In this document: positions 1-11,800 of the stretch, piece after piece
Layout of the letters: each line of letters opens with the position of its first letter
Position numbering within the stretch: position 1 is the stretch's first letter
Origin: Phallusia fumigata
Lineage: Eukaryota > Chordata > Ascidiacea > Phlebobranchia > Ascidiidae
DNA length: 33,225 bases
Direction: 5' to 3'
Assembly: GCA_008931825.1 (NCBI GenBank)
Contig: QXVZ01032145.1
Location: 1-33,225, forward strand
Notes under the pieces: generated by a model
Databases searched by the model: none
Told to the model about the DNA's origin: nothing
The model's input: only the letters and a program-made list of their open reading frames with translations
Translations under genes and position numbers: made by a program

Positions 1-481
1 TATTAAAATACGCACTCCAGTGGGAACTTGCTGTTGAACACAATCAAACAGTTTGTTAAATCTTGAGAATGATAATTGGGTTTGTATCATTTTCACCTGC
101 CACCGGGGCCCATTTGCTAACGGCTTTGGTCCACTTGGTGAGAAACATTAGGGTATGCCACGTGATGTTACACGCTTTTCATGTACACGTGTTCTATCTG
201 CTTTACCCAAGTTATGTGGGCGTCAATAAGAATCTTTATGTTGACAAATTCTGACTCCAGTACAAGGTGTGCATGCACAATAGTGTGCTCTAGTTACAAA
301 ATTATATGAGCGTGATCAACGGGGTATAGTTTGCCATGTTAGCTTTGTGAATTTTCTTTAAAAAGACGCATCACGTCACGCTTAGCAATAAAACCGTGTT
401 GGAGATAAAAAGTCGGGCAACACGAATAAAATTCTGCTGGATAATTATTTTGTGCTATGTTGCGATGTATTTATTATGGCT

Positions 482-1360
482 CCCCTTTCTGAAGGGGACA
501 CATATTGTTTTCACTCTGTTGGTTTTTTTCTTTTTTCTCCCATGGAACTTGTCCACGCACTTTTGGCATGAAATGTTTGATGGATTTGGATGAAACTTTC
601 ATAGCTGGTAGATATGGTGAAGGAGTTGTGTTATCAGCCTTGTTATAGCCCCAATGGTTACCCGCTAGCCCCCTAAATTGGGTTAAATTCTTAAACAATC
701 TCCGAATTGGATGAAATTTGGACAGTTTGTTTTACATGTCATTCTGGTGCAATAATTGATGTGTTTTACCCCGTAGCCCCAGCAGTTACCCTACTAGCAC
801 CCGAAAATGGGTCAAATTGTTAAACAATCTCTGAATTGGATGAAATTTGGACAGTTTGTATAACATGACATTGTGGTGCAATAATTATTGTGTTTTGCCC
901 CATAGCCCCAACAGTTACCCCACAAGTCCCCTAAAATGGGTCAAATTGTTAAACATTCTCTGAATTGGATGAAATTTTGACAGTTTGTTGAACATGCCAT
1001 TGTGGTGCTATAATTTATGTGTTTTATTCCATAGCCCCAGCGGTTATACCCCTAAATGGGTCAAATTGTTAAACATTCTCCGAATTGGATGAAATTTGGA
1101 TATTATCTAATTTGCATAATATCAAATGAAAATATTTGCTTCTGTTCTGTACATATAGTCACAGTACCATACAATTATTCTACAACATTGCATGTGTGGG
1201 GACCCATGCGTTTCTGGTTGTAGAAACAATCATGTTCTTAAAAGCTTAAGTAACTATGGGACCCAATGTGAAATGATATGGTGAATATATAAGCATTTTT
1301 AAATGGGGTTATAGTGTACATGGAATGGCAATATGGTGAATGCCACCCTTCTAGTTTCAA
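482..1360 (+). mobile_element. dispersed SINE/MITE-like element, copy 1, intronic
   Basis: The segment matches, in opposite orientation, 23752-24158. Shared landmarks: TGAAGGGGACA near 491, the stretch AACTTGTCC near 546, TTGGATGAAACTTTC near 586, the 129-bp unit, and a tail running from GTAACTATGGGAC near 1250 through GTGTACATGGAATGGCAATA near 1314 to CCCTTCTAGTTT near 1358. A 6-bp hairpin (CCCCTT/AAGGGG) sits at its left edge. About 120 bp at roughly 1110-1245 are absent from the other copy. It lies in an intron of the VWD gene. The family name is not known to me. Confidence 0.7.
645..1110 (+). repeat. 129-bp tandem array, about 3.6 units
   Basis: Units start at about 645, 773, 902 and 1031 (spacing 128-129 bp), each opening with (A/G)TAGCCCCA and containing AAATGGGTCAAATTGTTAAA and GGATGAAATTTGGACAGTTT. 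The last unit is truncated. The array is internal to the dispersed element; the copy at 23752-24158 has a single unit. Confidence 0.85.
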
Positions 1361-1420
1361 AAACAGCTTAACCGCTGCGTTCAACAGAGTGGGTTAAAAA
1401 CTTCTTTTTTGTTTTTTCAG

Positions 1421-4400
1421 AGACCGTTAGGTGCATACTTCATGGAGTGCTTTATGAGGTAATTAATGTTTGGTTTTATGTTCGTCAGATTCTTACAGGC
1501 AAAAAATGAGTTGACTTGACTCGAGTCATTTCAAGTAAAAAACGAAACTTCACAGAACTGGCAACAAATAATATAGCAACTGATTTTCATCAAAGGGTAA
1601 TTTGACCACTTTCGACGGTACTGGAACACCGTTTACAAATAATGCGCTACAAGTTGTCACAAAACAGTTTGTTTTTCGTGATATTACCTCGCGTAAAGGG
1701 TTAGACTCGACTAGAATCATGATGTAGGTATTGGCTAAGTGTCAAAAAAATTAGCGTTAAACCATAATGTTACCTTGTCATTAGCCGGATGATGTGTGGA
1801 CAGACACATGTGTCAATTACACCTGCATCAAAAACGAAACGTCACTCTTGTATGAAACGCACGCCATTGGTCACGTGAGCTGCCCGGCTGAGATCACGTG
1901 TCCCGACGAAGTGTTATATGAGAAACACGAAAACGTGTCAGATGGGAACGAATGCTGCATAAGTCATTACTGCGGTAAGTGGACTTTGATAATTGATTAG
2001 GTATGTTTTATTTTATAGGCTTAAGTTTTGAATCAACGGCTTGTGCCTTGCCAACATAAAAGGTAAAACGTATGAAATTTATCAAAACCGCCAGTGTTCT
2101 GTTAACGAAATATAAAAAAACTACATTTTGTGTAATACTGGGTTGATAACAAAACAATTCGGCAACTTACAAATTGTAAAATTGAAGTTAAATTGATTAA
2201 GTAAAATTTACAGCTAATAACGATTTTGTGTATCACTCTACACATTTAAAAATTGAAACTGCATTGAACGTTAGCCAGAAACTCCTTGTTTAGGACAGAG
2301 TAAATGTATTGGGGCCTTTGTCACACGATCATCGTTGTTTTTAACTTTCAGAATGCAAGTATGTTATCGTCGACGGAGTTCCACGACCTGTAAGTACATA
2401 ACTTATACGCCGACCAGTGAAACTGGAATAAGGCTTAAAAAATCCACCGATACGCCTTTTTCTAACCTTACCAACAACATTGCCTAATTTTAGAATGTTT
2501 GTTTACTCTTTACACGTTTCCCGCGGATTTCAGAATTCTAATGTGAATTTTTTTAAAAGGTTGGTTATCAGTACGACGATCCCGAGGATCCCCAATGCTA
2601 TTTGTTCAAAGTCATCCAGTCGGCTGAAGAATGTCCGGAAATTGACCGATCTGCCAAGCAAAGTTGCGAAGAGACGAAATGCGGAAAATGTCAAACGGAA
2701 ACCTTTTCACACGTTGATCCTTGTTGCGGTGAAGTGTTCGTTTGTGGTAAGCGTCCACGTGTAATTACCAGTTGTAGTTTAATTGGGAATTATCTTGTAC
2801 GATTTAAAATGACAACTCTCTATCAAGCTGAATATATAAAATGTATAATTTTATGCATAAATACCAAACAAGAATTTCAAGCTAGAAATTAAGCAAATAA
2901 AATTAGAAATTAATTTGTTGACACATAGACTTTATGATATTATTACAAACAAATAATTGATTCAATCTTGTCCAATCCTAAGTTTTCAGGTTTTCATTGT
3001 AGATAGTTAAGGCGGGACCATATACAACCATCATTTTTACCCTATCTCTACTAGGATTTCAACTTTGGGAGTTGGTAGACTAGACCATAAACCAAAGGAG
3101 CTGGACTGATAATAAAAACAATCAACATTCGCTCAACTAAAAATTTTTTTCCTTGGTGTTTCAGTCAACCAAACATGCGAAGGAAACATAACTTGTAGTA
3201 GCGACCAGGAGAGAGTCCTGAAAACCAACACAACTTGTTGCACGGAGTACGAATGCAGATGTAGGTTCTCTTGCCTATCCTAAAGTTTCTATGATTAAAT
3301 GTTGAGCCCCCGGGTTTATCTTGATGTTTTCTACGCAGGTAAATGTGACGGCATTGGAACTGTGGACACACAATCTTTCGAATGCAATACCCACGTCAAC
3401 TTTACCGGAAACTGCACGTATTTGGTGTCAAAGGTATGGAATATCATGTGATACTCAACAGATGTGTTTATTACTGCCATTCGTGCATTAGAATTCTTTA
3501 AATGTTGTAACAAACAGAAATAGGTGAAAAGCTAAAAATTCTTAAGGTGCGCAAAGATTTTTGATACAGTTTGGACGTGGACGTTACATTCTTCATTCAT
3601 AAAGTACTCGAATCGTTGATCCTTAATTTTGTTGATTCTAACTGCTTATACTATGACAAATTTCCAATTCGTGAATGAAACCGTCATCTGGCGAGTTTTA
3701 TTTTGGTGTTTTCTTGGCCGACGTTTCGAGACCAGTCCAAAGAAGTAAAAAAATTGTAAAACTTTCCATTTGGAGGTTTTCACAACCTATCGAAGTTAAA
3801 GCGCTTTTGGTTAATCCAAACAAAATAAAATGTTGCTTGCTAATTCGCAGATTAGACTTGGGAGATTTATTAGTGAGTAAAATGTACACACATTTTAACG
3901 TAATTCTACTTTCTTACAGAGCATCAACACAGACAACTACATCATACATGCCAAACAGGGCTATTGTAAAGAACTTTACCCCAATCTGACTTTCACCACG
4001 AACCAGCTTTGTATCGACAAGGTCACAGTACGATACTACAACACTAAGTTTGAAATATTTCCCCAAAGTGGAGAGGTAAATGGTCGCTAATGACAAAAGA
4101 AAAACCATAAATATTTAATCACCTAAACTATCTATTAGGTGGAAATAAACGGTTATGCTGCTTACATCTATGACCAAGCCGGAGTGAAGCTTAATAGGGG
4201 CATTGTGCTTCATGACAGCGTTACGTATACCACGTTTGTAAGCCTTGCAATAGAGACCATTGGTGTGACAGTGCTGTACAGAAACCCAGGAATATACACC
4301 AACATAAATTCGAGAGGAATTTTCACAGTATATCAGTACAGCAATTACTCCAAGACGACAACGACCGGCATTTGCGGTGCGGATAAGTGAAAACAAACAT

Positions 4401-5886
4401 GTTTAAAAGATTGTTAGCACTTAACTGGATTTATGACATCGCAGGTAACTGCAACAGCAACGGCACAGACGAGGAGGAATGCCCTGACCTACCGCCGGTC
4501 GATCTTGAGGACTTTATTGAAGACGAAACTTGCCCGCCACCTTGCGGAACCGGTGATAGCTGCCAAACTGAGATCTGTCAAAACGTTTGGCCGTGTGGCC
4601 AGTGCAAAAAATGCATAGACTACGGATTTGATGACCCATGCGTAGCACTGGACCATGCAGCGTTCGGTACATCCAAATTCACCTTGTTTTAATGTAATAA
4701 TATCCATCTAGGGTGTAAATAAATCGGAAATGTTTCACGCAACAGTGCGCTTGACGATCGCTAGAAACGCGTTCAGGCATGCCAAGGCTGGTCACTGCAA
4801 TCAAAACGGTTATTACGCAGTAGCCAAAATACTCCAAAACCATCGGTTATATCTTAGGAACACAAGATACCTACATAAAATGTAGCTTAATTACAAACAT
4901 ACAAACGTTTCCACAATCGCACTTGTGCATAATGAAAAAAAGCTTAAAAAAGGTACGATATATACATGTCGATTTAATGAAATTCAAAATTGCATTTTCG
5001 TACACACAGCACGTCTCGTCAGGTGCACTGCTCTGAATTTAACACAATATCTCTACGCGCTACAACAGCACAAAAAATTTATTGGTCTGATGCTTCCAAA
5101 ACAATAAATTTTCACGTTTTATTCAGCTAACTGCCACCAAGGAATTGATCTTAGCCATTTGGAAAGTCATTGTTACACAGACCAATGTTTCAATGACAAC
5201 GACGATATTTCGGCAATCAGAGATCAGTGCGAAGTTTGCACTTCAAACTTTATTCAGCAGCACATTTCGGAATGTGTAAACCAGGGATTTTGTGAAGATT
5301 ACGACTCTGTCTTCAATTGTGATACAGGTAAAATTATATTGGTCCAATATAAAAAGGGAATCCTCCTCAACTATAATGTGAAATACTTGAATTCAGATGA
5401 AGGAACTTGCCCAGGAAGCCAAGTTTATCAAGCTTGTGTGGATAGTTGTGAGGAAACATGCGATCATGTCACTGCATCGTCCAACCCATCGTGGCTTCCT
5501 ACTTTCGCCGCTAATTTTCCTTTGGTCACGGTTACTCCACCCAGCTCTCCACAATCAGTAAGAGGAACAGCCCGACTCAAACCGAAATTCCCGTTACCAA
5601 CTGTTTACTTTTCTTTAAGGTGCAAGGATGCGAAACAAATATAGTCTCAAAATGTAGTTGCCCCGAAGGCTACGTGTTAAAGTCACCTGGTGGTAGTGAG
5701 TGTGTCCTGGAGGATTGTAAGTGTTTCGTTTAGCATAGTCTTGTGCACAAATCGCCTTTCTAATACTTTCCTCTCATCAAGGTTGTTGTGAGGACGAACC
5801 GCCATGCGATGAAATCAACCCAAATTTCCTTCCTGAAACAGATGGAACTGATGCTTGTGGATGTACCATCTACACAGGGACCTGCG
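1421..5886 (+). CDS. cassette 1: VWC pair, VWD, C8, TIL (13 exons)
   Basis: Exons: 1421-1458, 1785-1974, 2352-2389, 2560-2746, 3165-3260, 3339-3433, 3920-4075, 4139-4376, 4445-4666, 5127-5327, 5397-5557, 5620-5716, 5782-5886; total 1824 nt, a multiple of three. The first four exons code two VWC-like modules, each split by an intron after its first strand (ends GVLYE and GVPRP). The fifth is a small CC-type module containing SDQERV. Exons 6-9 code the VWD domain, from CKCDGIG through TGICGNC, with an acidic NSNGTDEEE loop. Exon 10 is C8 (NCHQGIDLSHLE). Exons 11-12 are TIL-like (CSCPEGYVLKSPGGSEC), preceded by a Pro/Ser/Thr-rich stretch in exon 11. Exon 13 starts with three cysteines. The 38-bp exon 1421-1458 was called because its length, phase and Cys/Gly/Tyr positions match 5956-5993. 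Confidence 0.8.
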
Positions 5887-8800
5887 GTAACAATCCTTTC
5901 CTCCCTTTTGTATTGGTTCCATAGTTGTTTTCACTTAAACTTGTGTCTGTTTCAGTTTGCAACGGATGCGTCGTTGGATCGAAAACTTATCAGGTTAGAA
6001 ACACTGAAAGAAAGTTTTGAAATGTTTAAAAATGTAGAATTGCCATAATATGTTCTTCAATTATCAGGATGGCGAATCGTGGACAGAAGGGTGCAAGAAT
6101 TTCACATGTCAGCCAGACGCCGATGGAGATTGTTTCACAACAATTTCACGAAATATTACCGAATGTGAGGCGCCACCCAATTGTCCAAACGGAGCAAATG
6201 ATAAAAGACACGAAATCGACCCAGCTCCTGGCAGTTGCTGTCCAACGTATAGATGCGGTAGGAAAACTTCATATTTTTCACCACAACTTTGATAGTTGTT
6301 TTTTACTGATCAACATTTTTTCAGAGTGCCTGTATTATACAATCAACGGCGTCCAGTACGAGGTTGGTCGTTAAATTAATCTTTATAACCCTTATACTAT
6401 TCTTATTCAAACAACGTGTTTTGGTTTACTTGAAGGTCGGAGATAAATTACCTGATCCCGATAACGCAACTTGTCAGATTATTTCGGTTGTCAGTCGAAA
6501 TCTAGCAGCTTGTCCCACCATCGAATATGAAAGTAACTTTACTTGTCCCACCGCATGTGGTGAATGTGAGGATGAAGAATTCGACCATCACGATCCTTGT
6601 TGTGGAGATGTTTATCGATGTAGTAAGTAAAGAAAGTGCGAGATTGCCTGATAACTTGGTTTCAACTTTCACTAAGAATCTTATGTTTTAATGATGTTTG
6701 GGAGGCATGTTTATTAATTTTATTGAAAGCAAACTACTTTTTGACGCGATATGCATAAGCTCAAGGATTTGAAGTCATGGTCTATTCGTTAAACTTAAAC
6801 CTTGTGTGATGCAGTTCCCAGAACCTGCTCAAACGTGACATGCGGCGATGACCAAGAAAGAGTTTGGAAACACAACACGACCTGTTGCGAAGTACACGAA
6901 TGCAGATGTAAGAAACGATGTTTAAAGATCGGTGTAATACAAAACTTTACTTGGCTGATTTCGTAACTTGTTACAGGCAAGTGCAGTGGACTGGGAACAA
7001 CAAATCCACATACTTATCAGTGCAATCAAGGTTTGGATTTCACTGGAAATTGCACCTATCTTGTTTCAAAGGTAGCGTTTTTTGATCATGTGTTTGTGTG
7101 TGTTTGGTTGAAATAACTTTTCCTGCACTGTATTTTTGTAATTAGCCGATCGACAACGACAACTACGAAGTGAGAGCAAAGCAAGCGTTTTGTAGCGAAC
7201 TGTTCAATACAGGACAATTCACAGCAAACCAGTTATGTCTCGAAAGTCTTACCGTTCGATATTACACCTTCATCTTTGCCATATTTCCGTCAACTAGCCA
7301 GGTTTGTACTCTCCTAAACAGAGACTAATTTCGACAGACCACATCCATACAGTTATTTTTTTATGCAGGTGCAACTTAATGGCCTTGTTATTACGGGATA
7401 CGACGAAGGAGGTTTAAAACTTGAAAGAAGCACAATATCACATGGTTCCACGGTTTATGCAACACATATTAGCTTGGATATATCTCCGATCGGTTTGTTG
7501 GTTGAATATCGAAACTCAGAAGTTGCCACAAATCCAAGTGCGAGAGGAAGTTTCGATATTTATCAGTATTCAAGTCATTCTGAAAACGGAACGACTGGAT
7601 TGTGCGGTACGTTGAATAACTTGAAATTAGCCCGACTCGAGGTGTAAACCTAATGTCTTGAACTACAAAATTCCAGGAAACTGCGATGGTGATGGAAATA
7701 GTGACGGTGAGTGTCCTGATCTTCCACCAATCAACCAACTCGACTTTGCCACCGATTCATCATGTCCGCCACCTTGCGGTACCGAAAACACTTGTTCGGA
7801 AGAAAGGTGTGAAAACATCCCACCCTGCTTTGAATGTAAAAACTGTACGAGCTTTGGATTTCAAAATCCTTGCGAGCAGTTAACTCACGCAGCTTTCGGT
7901 AAGCGCAGTTTCGTGTGTGGCTTCCACTTTCGGTTGTCGTCACCATCGCAATCTCGTAATTCATCCATTTGATTTTCAGCTGATTGCCACCAAGGAGTTG
8001 ATCTTAGCGATTTAATAAGTCACTGTTACACAGAACAGTGCTTTAATGACAACTACGATACTTCGGCAATCAGAGATCAGTGCGAAGTTTGCACTTCAAA
8101 CTTTATTCAGCAGCACATTTCGGAATGTGTAAACCAGGGATTTTGTGAAGACTACGACTCTGTCTTCAATTGTGATACTGGTAAAATTATATTGGTCCAA
8201 TTAAAAAATGGGAAACCTCGTCAACTATAATGTGAAATACTTGAATTCAGATGAAGGAACTTGTCCAGGAAGCCAAGTTTATCAAGCTTGTGTGGATAGT
8301 TGTGAGGAAACATGCGATCATGTCACTGCATCGTCCAACCCATCGTGGCTTCCTACTTTCGCCGCTAGTTTTCCTTTGGTCACGGTTACTCCACCCAGCT
8401 CTCCACAATCAGTAAGAGGAACAGCCCGACTCAAACCGAAATTCCGTTACCAACTGTTTACTTTTCTTTTAGGTGCAAGGATGCGAAACAAATATAGTCT
8501 CAAAATGTAGTTGCCCCGAAGGCTACGTGTTAAAGTCACCTGGTGGTAGTGAGTGTGTCCTGGAGGATTGTAAGTGTTTCGTTTAGCATAGTCTTGTGCA
8601 CAAATCGCCTTTCTAATACTTTCCTCTCATCAAGGTTGTTGTGAGGACGAACCGCCATGCGATGAAATCAACCCAAATTTCCTTCCTGAAACAGATGGAA
8701 CTGATGCTTGTGGATGTACCATCTACACAGGGACCTGCGGTAACAATCCTTTCCTCCCTTTTGTATTGGTTCCATAGTTGTTTTCACTTAAACTTGTGTC

Positions 8801-11800
8801 TGTTTCAGTTTGCAACGGATGCGTCGTTGGATCGAAAACTTATCAGGTTAAAAACACTGAAAGAAAGTTTTGAAATGTTTAAAATTGTAGAATTGCCATA
8901 ATATGATCTTCAATTATCAGGATGGCGAATCGTGGACAGAAGGGTGCAAGAATTTCACATGTCAGCCAGACGCCGATGGAGATTGTTTCACAACAATTTC
9001 ACGAAATATTACCGAATGTGAGGCGCCACCCAATTGTCCAAACGGAGCAAATGATAAAAGACACGAAATCGACCCAGCTCCTGGCAGTTGCTGTCCAACG
9101 TATAGATGCGGTAGGAAAACTTCATATTTTTCACCACAACTTTGATAGTTGTTTTTTACTGATCAACATTTTTTCAGAGTGCCTGTATTATACAATCAAC
9201 GGCGTCCAGTACGAGGTTGGTCGTTAAATTAATCTTTATAACCCTTATACTATTCTTATTCAAACAACGTGTTTTGGTTTACTTGAAGGTCGGAGATAAA
9301 TTACCTGATCCCGATAACGCAACTTGTCAGATTATTTCGGTTGTCAGTCGAAATCTAGCAGCTTGTCCCACCATCGAATATGAAAGTAACTTTACTTGTC
9401 CCACCGCATGTGGTGAATGTGAGGATGAAGAATTCGACCATCACGATCCTTGTTGTGGNCGAAATCTAGCAGCTTGTCCCACCATCGAATATGAAAGTAA
9501 CTTTACTTGTCCCACCGCATGTGGTGAATGTGAGGATGAAGAATTCGACTATCACGATCCTTGTTGTGGAGATATTTATCGATGTGGTGATGTATTATCG
9601 GTTTTCTGAACTTTTCATTTTGACTTTTTGGGTCAACACTTTGTGTCTTGTAGTTCCTCGTGTTTGTAACAACGTCACTTGTCCTGACGATCAAGAAAGA
9701 ATTCCATCCACCTCCGACAATTGTTGCCAAAATTTCACATGTAAATGTAAGTTTTTTCCTGATAGTTTGCTGCATTCAGAGCATGTTTGTTGTCTGTCGA
9801 AACTGATTTGATGTTATTTTTTCAGGTAAATGTGATGGTTTGGGCTCATCGACCTCCACAGGATTTTCCTGTTCCCAGAACTTGGATTTTACTGGAAATT
9901 GCAGTTATTTGCTAGTTAAGGTACGTTGACTGAGAAGATGTCATCTGTTGCTTACCAAATGGAGAACTGGTGGCTTTTACGGCTGAATTCTGTGCCTGTT
10001 TTTTTAAAGATGCTATAGAAGTGTAGATTGATGGAAATTATTCTTTGCTGTAGTGTTTGTATCATGGACACCTATGGACCTGTAATTTCTCGGTTTCTTC
10101 TATTTAAAGCGTTTTTAGAAGCAAACTTTCGCCTAGGTGCCGCTTAAAGCCTTTTGAAATGCCTTTTTCTGTTTTAGCAAGTGAACGGTGACGACTACAA
10201 AGTTTCAGTAGATCAAGATTTCTGCACCGACCTGTACAACAATTCGGTGTTCTTTGCCGGTCAAATGTGCTACGAACGTGTGTTTATTCGCATTCTTTCC
10301 AACACATTCGAAATTTACCCATCCACTGGAAAAGTAAGTTGTTTGGAATGAAAGAATTTTTAAAGTTTTGGTGTTATTGTTATTTGCTTGCAGATCACAA
10401 TTAACGGATTGGATTTTAATGGCCTAAGCTATCAGGATGGGGAAATTAACATTCACAAAACTGTGGTTACTGTTTCGGGTGAAGTTTTAGTCTCATACAT
10501 CAAACTTGAGTACTTACCGTCAAACGGAAATAGTGGCTTCGATGTGATCTATCAAAACCCCAATATTGGCCAATCAGCGAACGCTGTAGGTGCCTTTAGT
10601 ATTGACTTGATTCTTGGTGAGAACAACGAAGGGACAACCGGAGTTTGTGGTAAGATATATCTAGGGTTGATTTGCAAATGCAAGGTTTTATGGCCATTTT
10701 ACCTCCGCGTTTACGGCGGGTCCAATTTCGACCGAAATTTATCTTAATATTTCGTTCTACGCGAGAAACTTCCTACGTCACAATAATTGCATATTGCGTC
10801 ATCCTCAGCAATAGCCTTTGTTAATTCATTTCAATCCGATTATTTGTGCGCCGGGCAATGTAGACTGGAGTAGGCACACCAAAGTTGAAATTCATAATTT
10901 ATTCTTAGCTAAGCAATGGAGCTGCATATCGTTGAGGTTATTTTAGAAAAAGTCAAGAAACAACAACGATTTCCATAACTAATTTAGCGAATTTTCGTGA
11001 TAAAAACTAACTGGGTCAAAATCGAACACACCGTAATTCTCGTGTTAATGAACACAATAGGCAACATTAGTATTTTATCCTTAAAATGCTTTCCAAAATA
11101 CGGGGATATGTATAACTCGAATTACTCGCCTGTTTTGGAAATTAACCTTTGGTGGAACTTGACCCGGAAAAATGTTCCGTTCGGGTATACTCAATATCCA
11201 ATCTCCTTTATTTTTGTAATGCAGGTAATTGCGATGACGGGGGAAATTCAGATGAAGAATGTCTGACAATTGCACCGATTGACACTTCGGCGTTCTTCGA
11301 GGACGATGGATGTTTGCCACCTTGCGGGACAGGGGATACTTGTCAAGAGGAAAGATGCCAGGAAATTAGTCCATGCTTTGTTTGCAAAAATTGCACTGAT
11401 TTTAACCTGGAAGATCCGTGTGTTGCACTGGAGCACGCTGTGTTTGGTGCGTCCTGATAACTCTGTGCTTGGTCTTTCGTTCAGAAAGAAACACCTGTTT
11501 TAAATACGCATCTGAATTCAGTAGCAGACATTTTATGTGCGAGGCTCCCACAGACAATGCAAAGTTTAAATGTTAAAAATAAGAATAATAACGACCGATA
11601 GTTTACACACGACTGTATAAACACGTTTTTAATGCAGGGGTAATTAATGAGCGTGTAATTTATAATACCTGTTTCAGATTCTCCTTAAGAGGCACACAAG
11701 TGTCCAGTGCTGGTCATGATTTTTTTTCTACAGCCGATTGTCACCAAGGTATAGATCTGACGAACTTGCAACGTCAGTGCTATGAAGCACTTTGCTTTTC

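Larger units (their letters stand above)
1..1420. other. intron of the VWD gene, no coding seen
   Basis: No cysteine-rich exon is visible before the acceptor that ends at 1420. The stretch reads as AT-rich intron, most of it occupied by the dispersed element at about 482-1360. The gene must start further left: the first exon seen (1421-1458) begins in mid-codon and is homologous to an internal exon of the later cassettes. The missing partner of the 105-bp cassette exon should lie upstream of the window. Confidence 0.6.

Noticed and set aside
645..1110. CRISPR-like regular repeat
   Set aside because: Units are contiguous 129-bp copies with no spacers, in an animal intron; it is a tandem repeat within a dispersed element.
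3675..3989. 104-residue frame upstream of a VWD exon
   Set aside because: Only the part from 3920 is exon; the 5' part is intron read in frame by chance.
5159..5644. 161-residue continuous frame through C8 and TIL
   Set aside because: It reads through the 69-bp intron 5328-5396, which has a proper donor and acceptor; cassette 3 shows the same exon junction with a 344-bp intron.
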